DNA from: Micromonospora sp. C31
Lineage (GTDB): Bacteria > Actinomycetota > Actinomycetes > Mycobacteriales > Micromonosporaceae
Direction: 5' to 3'
DNA: 64,000 nt
Assembly (NCBI RefSeq): GCF_018070575.1
Contig: NZ_JAGPXN010000021.1
Coordinates: 1-64,000, forward strand
The notes below the pieces were generated by a model. That model was given only the letters and a program-made list of their open reading frames with translations. It was not told the origin of the DNA and did no database searches. This document shows positions 1 through 8,573 of this stretch, piece after piece (position 1 is the first letter of the stretch; each line of letters begins with the position of its first letter). The position numbers were made by a program, and so were the translations under genes.

Positions 1-260
1 GACTCATGACCCCATCCTGGGCCGTGACCACGCCAACAGCAGTATTCAACGTTTCTCGATCCTGAACTCGCCCTGTTCGGCGGACTCGCTATGAACCGCT
101 GGCCTCAACTCACCCTGACACACAGGGGGCCGCCGCCGTCATCGCGGTTCGGGAAGCAGCCGTCGCGCCCGCTGGCCCGCGAGGCCCAGCGGCATGGTGG
201 CCCTTGCCGCCGCCTGTGTGGGCGCGTGTCCGGTCACCAGGGGTGGGTTGCCGTTGTGGG

Positions 261-1136
261 TCAGGTGGCCTGTTCGGTGCGGCTGTCGGCGGCGGGGAGG
301 TCGGCCAGGCGCATCGGCGCCCCGTGGTGGCGGTGCAGCCACCACACGGCTTCGGCGGGGTTGATGCCGGTGACGTCGGCGTGCACGGCGGTGGCCACCG
401 GGTAGATGGTCCCGGACGCGGCGAGTTCCTGGTGCAGGTGCCGCTCTCGGTCCGGCGAGTGCAGCCAGAACAGCACCGGCCAGATCCGGCCGGTGACGTG
501 CGCGAGTTCCCGATATCCGTCGATCTTGTCGACGAGGCGGGACAGCGGCCGTTCGGTGCCCAGGTCGTACTCCAGGAAGAACGGCACCCTGCGGTCGCCG
601 TCGGCCCAGATGCCGTGTCCGTCCGGCCGTGATCTCGGCCGGTAGATGCGGACGGTGACGTCGTCGTCGGGTTCGGCGAAGGCGCCCATCTGCTGGCAGC
701 GTCCCGCCGGCCACCAGCGCGCCAACTTGCTGCCGGGATGGGTGCGGGCGTGACCGGCCAGGGCGGTGAAGAAGCCGTTGACCCCGAGCAGGTGCGGCAG
801 GTTCGCCCGCCTGGTCAGGTGCCAACGCCTGCGCCGGGCCTGATCCTTACGCGGCAGGTCCTCGCCGCGCTGCGCGGCAACGACCTCGACGCCGAGCTGC
901 GCCAGCACGTAGTGGTAGGGGTAGGAGCCGCCGTCGGGCTTCTGCGGCCGGAACCGGTCCAGCACCCCTAACTTGTGCGTCAGGGCGCGTAGGCGTTCCT
1001 GGGCGTAGTCGACCGACGGGTAGAGGGCTTCGGCGATCTGGAAGGAGGTGAGCACGCCGTGGTCGGCCAGCCAGCCGAGCAGGACGAGGTCCCGGTCGGT
1101 GAGCTGAGCCTGCACCCGAAGCAGCGGATCAGGCAT
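261..1136 (-). CDS. Replication-relaxation family protein
   Basis: A 291-residue protein of the replication-relaxation (Replic_Relax) type, a family carried by actinomycete integrative elements and plasmids and thought to act in element replication or plasmid relaxation. Residues 1-80 look like a winged-helix unit (LTDRDLVLLGWLADHG, then FQIAEALYP), followed by the conserved block around VPFFLEYDLGTERPL and a WPVLFW strand. I start at the ATG at 1136 because the 111 codons upstream read as arginine- and serine-rich junk and all known homology begins at MPDPLLRVQ. It lies alone on the minus strand with about 960 bp of apparently non-coding DNA upstream. The 260 bp downstream to the window edge hold nothing I recognise. 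The family assignment is from motif memory; the exact function is inferred. Confidence 0.75.
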   Translation of the reverse strand: MPDPLLRVQAQLTDRDLVLLGWLADHGVLTSFQIAEALYPSVDYAQERLRALTHKLGVLDRFRPQKPDGGSYPYHYVLAQLGVEVVAAQRGEDLPRKDQARRRRWHLTRRANLPHLLGVNGFFTALAGHARTHPGSKLARWWPAGRCQQMGAFAEPDDDVTVRIYRPRSRPDGHGIWADGDRRVPFFLEYDLGTERPLSRLVDKIDGYRELAHVTGRIWPVLFWLHSPDRERHLHQELAASGTIYPVATAVHADVTGINPAEAVWWLHRHHGAPMRLADLPAADSRTEQAT

Positions 1137-1176
1137 GCGCCACCACCGTTCCCAGGTGGAGAGACCCAGTCGGAGG

Positions 1177-1197
1177 GTCTGTCGCAACACGACAGAC
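1177..1197. promoter_or_regulatory. Inverted repeat upstream of the replication-relaxation gene
   Basis: Perfect 8-bp inverted repeat (GTCTGTCG / CGACAGAC) with a 5-nt loop, 41 bp upstream of the start at 1136. It could be an operator or an RNA hairpin in the leader of the minus-strand gene. There is no T-run, so a terminator is less likely. Confidence 0.35.
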
Positions 1198-2098
1198 AGT
1201 GCTGACAGCGGCCCTGAGCTGGGCTGTGAGTCGAACCAGAGGGTCCGTTCGGGGGTCCTGTTGAAGCGGGACGCCAAGTAGGAGACCCGGCGGGACCCGC
1301 AACGGGAGGTCAAGCCCGCCGCTGTCAGCGGGAGACGTCGGAGATGCGGTAGCCGCCAGCGGCGGTGAGGATCGTTGCGTGAACAGGATGTACTCCAAGG
1401 TGAGAAGGGGTTTCTTGTTGGGTTGTGCGAGGCGGATGTCGCCGGACAACGGGCAGAGCGGGTCTGCACCGGGTGACGCCGGCCGGGACCTTGACATGCA
1501 GAGATCAGGTGTCACTGTGGAGATGTCAACGAACGAGTCAGCCCCGCGAGGGGCCGACCGGATTCGAGCAGCAGTGGTCGCGACGACCTGACAGGGCAGG
1601 TCACCGTCGATGCGAACAGGGATAAGCGGCGGAGTCGAGCACGCGACATGCCGACGATCTTTAACAGCGCCCAAACGGCGCCCCGGTGCTCGTCGGCAGG
1701 GACTTACCACGACAGAAGCGGAAGCGCCCCGTCGTGGGCGGCGGCTTAACTCGCCGGCGTCAGGTCCTTCATCAGCGGTCCTCCTATCACCCAGCGCCCC
1801 GTCCCGGCGACGTGTGCCGTGAACGACGACAGGCGCCACCGGAAGGGGTGCCGCCTGCGTCGGGACGCGACCGGACAGGCCGGCCGCGCGGGGAACGCTC
1901 ATTCAGTACGCCCCGGCAACCCGCACCGGGTCAAGCCTATCGTCGGTAACGATCAGATAACGGGTCTTGACGGTTGTGTCTCTCTGTGCTTCTGCGTTCG
2001 CCTCCATTATCCCCAGTGCTCCTCAGTCCACCTGCGTCCACTCGACGGTGGGGTGTCGTTCCTTGCGCATCGAGTCGTAGCCGTCGAAGGTCGAGAGC
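1198..2098. other. Gene-poor spacer with a possible leader peptide and hairpin
   Basis: No convincing protein gene is seen in about 900 bp; the open frames here lack start signals and family-like sequence. One item stands out on the minus strand. An AGGAGG Shine-Dalgarno precedes an 8-codon ORF, MKDLTPAS (1772 down to 1746). Nine nucleotides beyond its stop is a hairpin with 7-bp arms (CCACGAC / GTCGTGG, 1707-1737). A short well-initiated ORF followed by a hairpin resembles a leader-peptide attenuator, but the next minus-strand gene starts 570 bp further on, so the link is uncertain. Confidence 0.3.
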
Positions 2099-3671
2099 GT
2101 GCAGAAGTGGGATCCGCTGAAGGAACACCAGCTGCTGTTGCTGCGGCGCATCGGTGACGGTGACGACCTCAGCGGCCCCGACGGCGTCGATCAGCGTCTC
2201 TCCGCTCGGGCGTTGCAGAACCGCCGGCTCGTCGACGTCAGCCGCCGAGGTGGCGTGTGGCGGGCGCAGATCACTGACGCCGGCCGCTTCTACCTCGACA
2301 ACGGCATCCATCCTGACCGGCTCCTGGGCGGCGCGGCGGCTCCCCGCCAGCGAGCCCGCATGGTCAACGCCGCCAAACGGGGTGAGTCGGCTTCGGCCAG
2401 GTGGGAAGCCGGTGGCGCCGTCACCGCGGCCGGCTCGGCGGGTACCCCGGCCGCTGCGATGGTGGAGCAGGCCCGGCAGCTCGTGGAGCGACTCCAGGCC
2501 GAGGGCGGAACGGTGCGGGTCGAGAGCCCCGACTCCGAGGAACGGGCCCGGTGGCGGCGGGTCATTCACGCGGCTAAGCAGCACGGTCTCGTGCCCGCCG
2601 GGTTCCACCTCAAGCACACCGGCCGCGCCGCCGGAGACCTCATCATCCGCCTGTCCAATGACGACGACCCGAACGAGACGGACTGGAACCGGATCCGGCT
2701 CAACACCCGCCGCGTCACCACCGATCCCGATCTCGTGTTCTCCGCGCGCTGGAGAAGAACCCGGCCGGGCTGGAGGTTACGGAGGCATCCGTTCCCCGGG
2801 CGCTGGACCTGATCCGCGGCCTCGCCGCCGAAGCTCGGCGGCGAGGCTACCGGGTCGGGGTGAACACCAAGACGAAGAACCCGTCGGTCTATCTCCAAGT
2901 CGACAAGACCCGTCGCAGAGTCCGGTTGATCGAGGAGTGCGACGAGATCCCCCAAGTCCCCACCGATCAGGAAGCCCGGCAACTGCGGCGCAACCGGTGG
3001 ATGGTGCTCCCCAAGACCGACCGGGTCGCCTCCGGCCGGCTGCGGATGGAGATCGCCCGCGCTGGCTGGGACAAGAAGGACACCTGGGCCGACGACAAGC
3101 GCACCACCCTGGAGAAGCACCTCCCCCGCATCATCCGCGACGTCGAAGCCGGCATCGCCGCCGACGAGGAAGCGAAACTGGCTGCCCAGCGGGCCCACGA
3201 CGAATACGTCGCCGAGCTGAATCGGCGAGAGGCCGAAGAGCGTCGCCGCTGGCAGGCGGCCCTCGACGAGGCCCGTCCCCAGGCCGCGGAACTTCTGCGT
3301 AAGAAGGCGTTCCGGCGGGCGTACGACTCCTGGATCTCCGCCAACGAGATCCGCGCCTTTTGCGACGCCCTCGAAGTAGCCGGCCCCGATAGGCCGGACG
3401 ACTTGGATAACCGAGCCCGATGGATCGGCTGGGCGCGAGCCGCAGCCGACTGCCTTGATCCCACCTGCGGCGACGGAGCCCTCGCCGGCATCGAATTCGA
3501 CATCGCCCCCAGGCCGACGACCTCCGGCCCTTCATCGGCGACTGGAGCCCACACCAGCCCCACCGCGAGTACCGCTCCGAGCAGGACCAACAGGCCATCG
3601 ACGCGACCCGACTTCAGGCCGACACCTGGCACCACGGCATGCGCGGACGCGCCACCTGGTGGCGCAAATAA
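2099..3671 (+). pseudogene. Mobile-element hypothetical protein, two frameshifts
   Basis: A protein family I know only as hypothetical proteins of Micromonospora/Streptomyces. The reading begins at the GTG at 2099 (QKWDPLKEHQ), with an HTH-like N-terminus and a central RARWRRVIHAAKQHG block. Near 2741-2745 the frame is lost by what looks like a one-base deletion in a GCGCGC run, and resumes as ALEKNPAGLEVTEASV. A long acidic/arginine helical region follows (AEERRRWQAALDEA). A second shift occurs in a C-run near 3505-3512, after GIEFDIAP. The downstream frame then reads ADDLRPFIGDWSPH and ends as ATWWRK at 3671. Restoring both frames gives one continuous protein of roughly 520 residues. It is either a decayed gene or contains two sequencing errors. 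Confidence 0.6.
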
Positions 3672-3718
3672 CAGGCACGCGCAGAAGCTCGCTCATGGTT
3701 GCCGACGGACGCATACGC

Positions 3719-3925
3719 CTACCGGCGGGTGAACTGGTCTTGCTTGGTGCCGGCCAGGAAGCTGGTCCAATCCTCCCGGCAGAACAGGAGAGCCGGGCCG
3801 GTCGGGTCCTTGCTGTCCCGTAGAGCCACCGCGTCGGCGAGGTCGGCGACCTCGACGCATTGGCCGTTCCCGCTGGATCGGGTGCTCTTCTTCCACTGGG
3901 CGCGGGACAGGTCGACTGAGGTCAT
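3719..3925 (-). CDS. DUF397 domain protein
   Basis: A 68-residue DUF397 protein with the hallmark start SRAQWKKSTRSSGNGQCVEVAD, the DSKDPTGPALLF strand pair and the C-terminal DWTSFLAGTK. DUF397 proteins are small cytoplasmic partners of XRE/DUF5753 regulators (the Scr1/Scr2-type pairs of actinomycetes). Its ATG overlaps the stop of the upstream regulator gene by 4 nt, so the two are translationally coupled. It probably binds or modulates the regulator; whether the pair acts as a true toxin-antitoxin module is unsettled for the family. Confidence 0.9.
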   Translation of the reverse strand: MTSVDLSRAQWKKSTRSSGNGQCVEVADLADAVALRDSKDPTGPALLFCREDWTSFLAGTKQDQFTRR

Positions 3926-4809
3926 CCCGTACCTCCTCCCTCACTGATTGCCGCGGCGTGTTCCTGGATCAGCTTGATCGAGCTGGTTGGGTCGAGTGCG
4001 GTAGCGCGGAGGTGTTCGAACGTGCTGGTGTAGCGGCGGACGTCTGCTTCCCGTTCGAGGAACAGGTCGCCGGCCATGCTGTCGACGTACACCAGGGCGG
4101 GGTCCGCTGGGTCGGGGAAGTCCATGACGACGAACGAGCCGGGCATGCCGGCGTGCGCGCCCGAGGTGAACGGGATGACTTGGAGCGTGACGTTCGGCTG
4201 GCCCGCCGCGCTCACCAGGGCGTCAAGCTGTTCGGCCATGACGGCTGGTCCGCCAGTCAGCCGGTGCAGGACAGCTTCGTCGAGGATCGCCCAGAGGCGC
4301 AGCGGCTCTGCCTTGCGGAGCGACTCCTGCCGCTGCATGCGCGCCTCCACCCGGGCCTGCACGTCCGCGTCGGTCGCCAGCGGCAACACACCCCGGATCA
4401 CGGCGCGGGCATAGTTCTCGGTCTGCAGGAGGCCCGGGACGAAGAGCGACTCATAGTTGCGGACCGAACGGGCTTCGGCTTCGAAGCTGATGTACGTGGT
4501 GTAGAGCTCCGGCAGTTCCGACTCGTACGCCTGGAGCCAGCCCAGCTGCGCGGCCTGGCGGGACAGGGCAATCAGCTCGCTGCGCTTGTCCTCGTCGGTG
4601 ACGCCGTACTTGTCCAGCATCGCCATCAGGGTGCGCCGCTGCGGGCGGACCTTGGCCGTCTCGATGCGGTAGAGGGTGGCGGGATTGATGCCGGTCTGCT
4701 CGCTGACCTCATCGCGCGTGAGGCCGGCGGCGGTGCGCAGGCTGCGCAGCTCCGCCGCGAGCCGCCGGAGGCGCACGGTGGGCGGTTGCCGTCGAGCTGA
4801 CAACTCCAT
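3922..4809 (-). CDS. XRE-family regulator with DUF5753 (Scr1-like)
   Basis: A 295-residue transcriptional regulator. Residues 13-75 form an XRE helix-turn-helix (LRTAAGLTRDEVSEQTGINPATLYRIE), and the rest is the DUF5753 domain (YESLFVPGLLQTENYARAVI, then FVVMDFPDPADPALVYVDS). It is expected to bind DNA and to control its own operon with the DUF397 partner. The ATG at 4809 is preceded by a GGGA-type ribosome site. Sites GAATGCAA/TTGCATTC and AGTGC/GCACT lie about 85-120 bp upstream, between it and the small plus-strand operon that starts at 5106, and are plausible operators for this protein. Confidence 0.93.
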   Translation of the reverse strand: MELSARRQPPTVRLRRLAAELRSLRTAAGLTRDEVSEQTGINPATLYRIETAKVRPQRRTLMAMLDKYGVTDEDKRSELIALSRQAAQLGWLQAYESELPELYTTYISFEAEARSVRNYESLFVPGLLQTENYARAVIRGVLPLATDADVQARVEARMQRQESLRKAEPLRLWAILDEAVLHRLTGGPAVMAEQLDALVSAAGQPNVTLQVIPFTSGAHAGMPGSFVVMDFPDPADPALVYVDSMAGDLFLEREADVRRYTSTFEHLRATALDPTSSIKLIQEHAAAISEGGGTG

Positions 4810-4891
4810 GTCCCTTCGCTCCTGTCGTAGTCAGAGTGTGCCCGCCGTGCGGATGCAACCTCCAGGCAGGCCAGGCAAGTGACGTACATGC

Positions 4892-4931
4892 GAATGCAAT
4901 CCTTGCATTCTCACTAGTGCATAGGCACTAT
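4892..4931. promoter_or_regulatory. Divergent promoter/operator region
   Basis: Two dyads lie side by side: GAATGCAA-TCC-TTGCATTC (4892-4910), and AGTGC-ATAG-GCACT (4916-4929), the latter overlapping the palindrome CACTAGTG. The TTGCAT of the first dyad could serve as a -35 with CACTAT (4926-4931) as a -10 for plus-strand transcription. Position between an XRE regulator (minus) and an operon (plus) suggests autoregulation. Binding is inferred, not shown. Confidence 0.4.
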
Positions 4932-5105
4932 GGGCATGAGCATGTCAGGTCGGTGCGGCTCATCAAAGCCGCGCGGTACGGCGGTGGGCTCGCGCTCCCA
5001 GGGGCTCACCGCCCGTCCGGCCTCGGACGCCTCTCGACGGGACGCAGCCCGTCACCCGAAGCGGGCTGCGTCCCTGCCGAGAGGCCGAGTCAGGGAGGCA
5101 GCGCA

Positions 5106-5294
5106 GTGGTCCCATCCCTCGTCCTAGCGGTGGTCGCGATGCTCGGCTTCGCCGCCGGACTGTTCCTGTTCAAGGTCAAGTCCCGATGGTGCCGACGGTG
5201 CGGGTCGGCACTGAACTGCCCCGACTGCGGAGGCCGCAGATCCCGCCCGCATCCCGGCCGGACGAGTCGGACGAGTCGGACGAGCGGACTGTGA
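5106..5294 (+). CDS. Small membrane-anchored cysteine-cluster protein
   Basis: A 62-residue protein. Residues 4-22 are a single hydrophobic segment (LVLAVVAMLGFAAGLFLF), then KVKSRWCRRCG and LNCPDCGG form two CxxC knuckles suited to one zinc ion, with an Arg/Ser/Thr tail (RTSRTSRTS). The GTG at 5106 is chosen for the GGGAGG ribosome site 8 nt upstream. Similar small TM-plus-knuckle proteins are common beside DUF397/XRE loci in actinomycetes; function unknown. The stop overlaps the start of the next gene by 4 nt. Confidence 0.6.
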   Translation: MVPSLVLAVVAMLGFAAGLFLFKVKSRWCRRCGSALNCPDCGGRRSRPHPGRTSRTSRTSGL

Positions 5295-5542
5295 CCCCCA
5301 CGCCGATCACACCTGTAGTCGCCGTCGCGCCCGGCGACGTCGTGCACCTACGCGAACAGGACTACCAGCACGGCAGCGGCCCGCTACGGCTGCGGATCGT
5401 CTGCGTCCGCCTCGACCTCAGCCTCTGGTACGACGGCCAGTGGGTGTGGCTCGAAGGCATCGAAATGCCCTCGCCCGGCCGAACCGGACGCTTCCGACAC
5501 GTCCTTGCCCGCATCGCTGCCCTCCCACAGCCGCAGGACTGA
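5291..5542 (+). CDS. Small hypothetical protein
   Basis: An 83-residue soluble protein beginning MTPTPITPVVAVAPGDVVHL, rich in beta-strand patterns (LRLRIVCVRLD, QWVWLEGIEM). It may be a small beta-barrel; I do not recognise a family. The GTG start overlaps the preceding stop in GTGA, and the next gene starts one base after its stop. It is therefore the second gene of a four-gene operon (5106-6229). Confidence 0.6.
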   Translation: MTPTPITPVVAVAPGDVVHLREQDYQHGSGPLRLRIVCVRLDLSLWYDGQWVWLEGIEMPSPGRTGRFRHVLARIAALPQPQD

Positions 5543-5543
5543 C

Positions 5544-5825
5544 ATGGCCGCCACCGTCTACCTGTCCGCAGCGGCCCTCGACCAGCTCACCACCGCGCAG
5601 CGAGCACTCGACGAGCACGTCACCTCCAGCGCCACCGGCTACTGCCTGCGCTGCCAGCTCATCGGCCCCTGCCCCACCAACGAACAAGCCGCCGCAACCT
5701 TCACCCGCTACGGCCGCCTACCCCGACGAACACCCGGCGCAACCCGACCGCAACTCATCAACGCCCGCCGCATCACCGCCGGCCCCGATCCCGCAGCCGA
5801 CCTCACCCGGAGGTACCAACCGTGA
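5544..5825 (+). CDS. Small hypothetical protein with CxxC
   Basis: A 93-residue protein starting MAATVYLSAAALDQLTTAQ, with an N-terminal helical half and one knuckle-like pair (GYCLRCQLIGPCP) near residues 33-45, then a basic C-terminus ending TRRYQP. The ATG at 5544 follows the previous stop by 1 nt. The real start is not the longer reading at 5505, which would overlap the upstream gene. Third gene of the operon. Function unknown; the three-cysteine cluster suggests metal binding. Confidence 0.6.
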   Translation: MAATVYLSAAALDQLTTAQRALDEHVTSSATGYCLRCQLIGPCPTNEQAAATFTRYGRLPRRTPGATRPQLINARRITAGPDPAADLTRRYQP

Positions 5826-6229
5826 CCCTGCCCGACATCGCCGCCGCGCTCCGAGACCTGCACGTCTCCATCGGCCAACAGCAGGACCTGACCAAGGTCG
5901 TCATCCAGGACGCCGAAAACGCTCGAGCCGAGTTCCGCGCCCTAACCACCGGAGCCACCAACCCCCTGGTCAACCGAGCACTGGGCAATTACGCCCAAGG
6001 CATCGTCAAACTCCGCGACGGCTCATGGCTGCTCGCCGAAGCCGGCGGCATCCTCGCCGAGTACGCCCGAGCAATCGGCATCGACATGCCGCCACGGCAG
6101 CCGACCGAGGGCAAGCGGAAGGCCGAGCCGATTCACGACGAGCAGAGCGACATTGGTCCCCGCCGGCCTGGCCCTCACCGGCTCCCGCCAGCCGACGACC
6201 CGGCACCGCGCGACCCGGCGGCTGGCTAA
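5822..6229 (+). CDS. Helical hypothetical protein (last gene of small operon)
   Basis: A 135-residue protein whose first 95 residues are predicted almost wholly helical (IAAALRDLHVSIGQQQDL, ending EYARAIGIDMP). The tail is charged and proline-rich. The GTG at 5822 overlaps the previous stop by 4 nt. It resembles small helical proteins of Micromonospora islands; I cannot name a function. It converges with the minus-strand gene ending at 6268, leaving 38 bp between them. Confidence 0.55.
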   Translation: MTLPDIAAALRDLHVSIGQQQDLTKVVIQDAENARAEFRALTTGATNPLVNRALGNYAQGIVKLRDGSWLLAEAGGILAEYARAIGIDMPPRQPTEGKRKAEPIHDEQSDIGPRRPGPHRLPPADDPAPRDPAAG

Positions 6230-6267
6230 CCCCTTTATGGCGTGGTGGCGGTGGCGACGGCCGGCGC

Positions 6268-6882
6268 TCAGCCACCCGCCGTCGCCACCGCCACCAAGTG
6301 CTTGCCGACGAGGTCCTGGGCCTGCTTGACCTCGTCCACGCCCTCTTCCAGTCGGACAGGAGCCTGCCGGCACGCACGCACCGCGCTGTTCAGCAGGTTG
6401 TTGCCCCCGCCCCGGCTGACCTTCTGAAAGTGGGCTTGAGCCTTGTTCACCGAGTCGACGACCTCGGCGATGCCACGACCCACCTGATCGAGCGTCTGCA
6501 GCACCATGCTCAACTCCGCCATCACCGACCCGATCGGACCGCCATCCCGCCCGGCAGTGATTCGATCCAGTCCGGCGTTCATGGCCCGTCCGACCAGGCC
6601 ACCGACCTTCATGCCGGCGTACGCAGCACCCACCGCCACCAAGGGTGAGGGCTGGTGGCCCGCGGCATCGACTGCCGCGGTGGCTGCCACAGCTATCCCA
6701 GCGCCTGCCACCTTCCCGACCTTCTCGCTAACCTTGGTGATGCCTTCTCGAGCGGACTCGATTGCGGTGTCACGGAGGGCGCCGACCGTTGCCGTCAGCG
6801 CGCCAGCAGCCTTTTGCCGCGCCCCGGGTCTGCCCAGGTCCCTGGTTCGTCCCCGCTGGCCGCGCCCTCTCGTCCAGGCCAT
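6268..6882 (-). CDS. Alanine/glycine-rich helical protein
   Basis: A 204-residue protein with a basic N-terminus (arginine-rich to about residue 25), an amphipathic region (ATVGALRDTAIESAREGI), a Gly/Ala hydrophobic stretch at about residues 57-105 (AGAGIAVAATAAVDAAGH and LVAVGAAYAGMKVGGLVGRA), then charged helices to the end. The glycine-rich stretch could insert in a membrane. No family is recognised with confidence. It is the last minus-strand gene before the defence island, and its start faces the kinase operon. Confidence 0.55.
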   Translation of the reverse strand: MAWTRGRGQRGRTRDLGRPGARQKAAGALTATVGALRDTAIESAREGITKVSEKVGKVAGAGIAVAATAAVDAAGHQPSPLVAVGAAYAGMKVGGLVGRAMNAGLDRITAGRDGGPIGSVMAELSMVLQTLDQVGRGIAEVVDSVNKAQAHFQKVSRGGGNNLLNSAVRACRQAPVRLEEGVDEVKQAQDLVGKHLVAVATAGG

Positions 6883-7149
6883 CGACAGCTACCGCACCAG
6901 GTCGAGGAATGCGCAGCCAGACGCCACCAGCATCGGAAGAGTCTTGGCGAGCTCGCTTGCCACCTCGGCGGCGGTAGCTGCCAGCACGGGGTAGCCGGCC
7001 GCCGCGTGTCACCGCGGGGCGGCCGCCTGCTGCTGCCCCTCCCGGAGCCCGCTCGTTGGCGGAGGTCTCACGAGTGGGAACCGCATCACGATGATCAGCT
7101 GCTGGCGCATGTAGCTGCTCATCAGGTTTCCATTTGGGGAGGAGCGCTC

Positions 7150-7392
7150 GTGCCGAACTACGTTGCGCTTGGGGACCTCACGCATCTTCCGTTCGATCAG
7201 CCGGCGCAGCGACGGGGCTATGACGACGTCAAGGGACTGAAGAGGTGTGAACGTCGGCTTTTCAGCTACAGCGACGTCACTGATTGGCCACGGAGCGCGT
7301 CGTGGCTCGCGGTCGGTGCGCCGTTTCGGCACACTGGCCAGAGTGGATCTGGGTGCACGGTGGGCGGAAAGCGCAGAATGCCGAATGAGTGA
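7150..7392 (+). CDS. Possible small ORF ahead of the kinase
   Basis: An 80-codon ORF starting at a GTG behind a strong GGGGAGGAG ribosome site (MPNYVALGDLTHLPFDQPAQ) and overlapping the kinase start by 8 nt. Third-position G+C is roughly 70 per cent in the first half, lower than in neighbours, and no family is recognised. It may be a translational leader that couples to the kinase gene or a decayed gene. The ribosome site and overlap are the only positive evidence. Confidence 0.35.
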   Translation: MPNYVALGDLTHLPFDQPAQRRGYDDVKGLKRCERRLFSYSDVTDWPRSASWLAVGAPFRHTGQSGSGCTVGGKRRMPNE

Positions 7393-8527
7393 GCTCCCGT
7401 CTCGCATCGGCCGATACGCGGTCAGTCGTAAGCTCGGCAGCGGCGGTATGGGTGAGGTGTTCCTCGCGTACTCGCCGGCGGGTTCGCCTGTGGCGGTGAA
7501 GGTCATCCGAAGTGATCGGCTGGATCCGGTCACCCGCGCCCGGTTCGAACGAGAGGCCGCCGTCGCCCGGACGGTGATCGGCACGAATCGCATCGCCCGA
7601 TTCCTGGAAGCGGACCCCTACGCGGACCGTCCCTGGCTGGCGATGGAGTACGTCCCGGGTTACACCCTGCAGGAGTACGTACGCGAGCACGAGGTGCTGC
7701 CCGTGGCTCTGGTGGCGAGCCTTGGCGCGCTCGTCGCGGAGGGCCTGGAGGCGGTGCACGGTGCCGGCCTCCTGCACCGGGACCTGAAGCCGCAGAACGT
7801 GATACTCGGCGCAGACGGCCCGGTGATCATCGATTTTGGTCTGGCGGCATTCGTCGATGCCTCGTCGTCGCACGACTCCCTGTCGACCAGCGGGATGATC
7901 ATCGGCTCGGTGCGGTGCATGCCGCCCGAGCAGGCCGGCGGGAACCCGCGGGTTACCGCGGCGGCCGACGTTTACGCGCTGGGCACAGTTCTTCTGTACG
8001 CGGCGGCCGAACACTACCCGTACGACGGGCCGTCGTGGCAGGCCATCATCTGGCAGATCACGAACCCCGAGATCCAACCGGATCTCACTGGGGTCCCCGC
8101 CCGTCTGCTCCCACTCCTGCGGAAGATGCTCGCCTTCAAGGCCGAGGAACGTCCGACGATCTCCGACGTGGCTGCCGCCTGTGCCGAACTGCTGGCGGAC
8201 GCCTCCATCAGCCCGGCCGACGCACGGTTGGCTCTCATCGGCAGGACCGCCGGCCGAAATCCGAGTCTGCGGGAGGGCCAAGTGCCGTCGCCGTCGATCG
8301 AAGCAAGGCTCGACGAGCTGAGTACCGAGGGCGGCTCGGATGCGGATGGGCCGCTCGATGTGCCGCCGGCAACTCCCGAACCTGTGGAAGTGGGGGGGCC
8401 AGAGATCGCGGAGCCCGAGGCCTCTGAGCCACCGGTTCGGCCTCGGGAACGTCCATCGCGACGGCCGGCGTCCAGCCGGGTGGCGGCGGAGTTGCGAGCC
8501 GCCTACGCGGCCCAACCGACCCTGTAG
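7385..8527 (+). CDS. Soluble Ser/Thr protein kinase
   Basis: A 380-residue Hanks-type kinase. Visible motifs are the glycine loop LGSGGMGE (residues 17-24), the ATP lysine in VAVK (K39), the catalytic HRDLKPQN (131-138), DFG (150-152) and the PPEQ activation-segment end. The kinase domain ends near residue 265. The remaining 115 residues are acidic and proline-rich, with no membrane segment and no PASTA domain, so it is cytoplasmic, unlike PknB-type cell-wall kinases. The ATG at 7385 is chosen because homology begins SRIGRYAVSRKLG. It sits 46 bp upstream of the four-gene defence-like operon, so a role in sensing or switching that system is likely but inferred. A housekeeping kinase that happens to be adjacent is the alternative. 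Confidence 0.88.
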   Translation: MSELPSRIGRYAVSRKLGSGGMGEVFLAYSPAGSPVAVKVIRSDRLDPVTRARFEREAAVARTVIGTNRIARFLEADPYADRPWLAMEYVPGYTLQEYVREHEVLPVALVASLGALVAEGLEAVHGAGLLHRDLKPQNVILGADGPVIIDFGLAAFVDASSSHDSLSTSGMIIGSVRCMPPEQAGGNPRVTAAADVYALGTVLLYAAAEHYPYDGPSWQAIIWQITNPEIQPDLTGVPARLLPLLRKMLAFKAEERPTISDVAAACAELLADASISPADARLALIGRTAGRNPSLREGQVPSPSIEARLDELSTEGGSDADGPLDVPPATPEPVEVGGPEIAEPEASEPPVRPRERPSRRPASSRVAAELRAAYAAQPTL

Positions 8528-8573
8528 CAGGGTGTAGGGCGGTCGAACAGCAGAACGAGGAGCGGGGCAAAGG

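Noticed and set aside
1819..2157. 112-codon plus-strand frame before the frameshifted gene
   Set aside because: No ribosome site, no family-like sequence, and it overlaps the better supported start at 2099.
2741..2745. Programmed frameshift in the 2099-3671 gene
   Set aside because: No slippery heptamer or downstream structure is evident, and a second shift occurs at about 3508. Decay or sequencing error is simpler.
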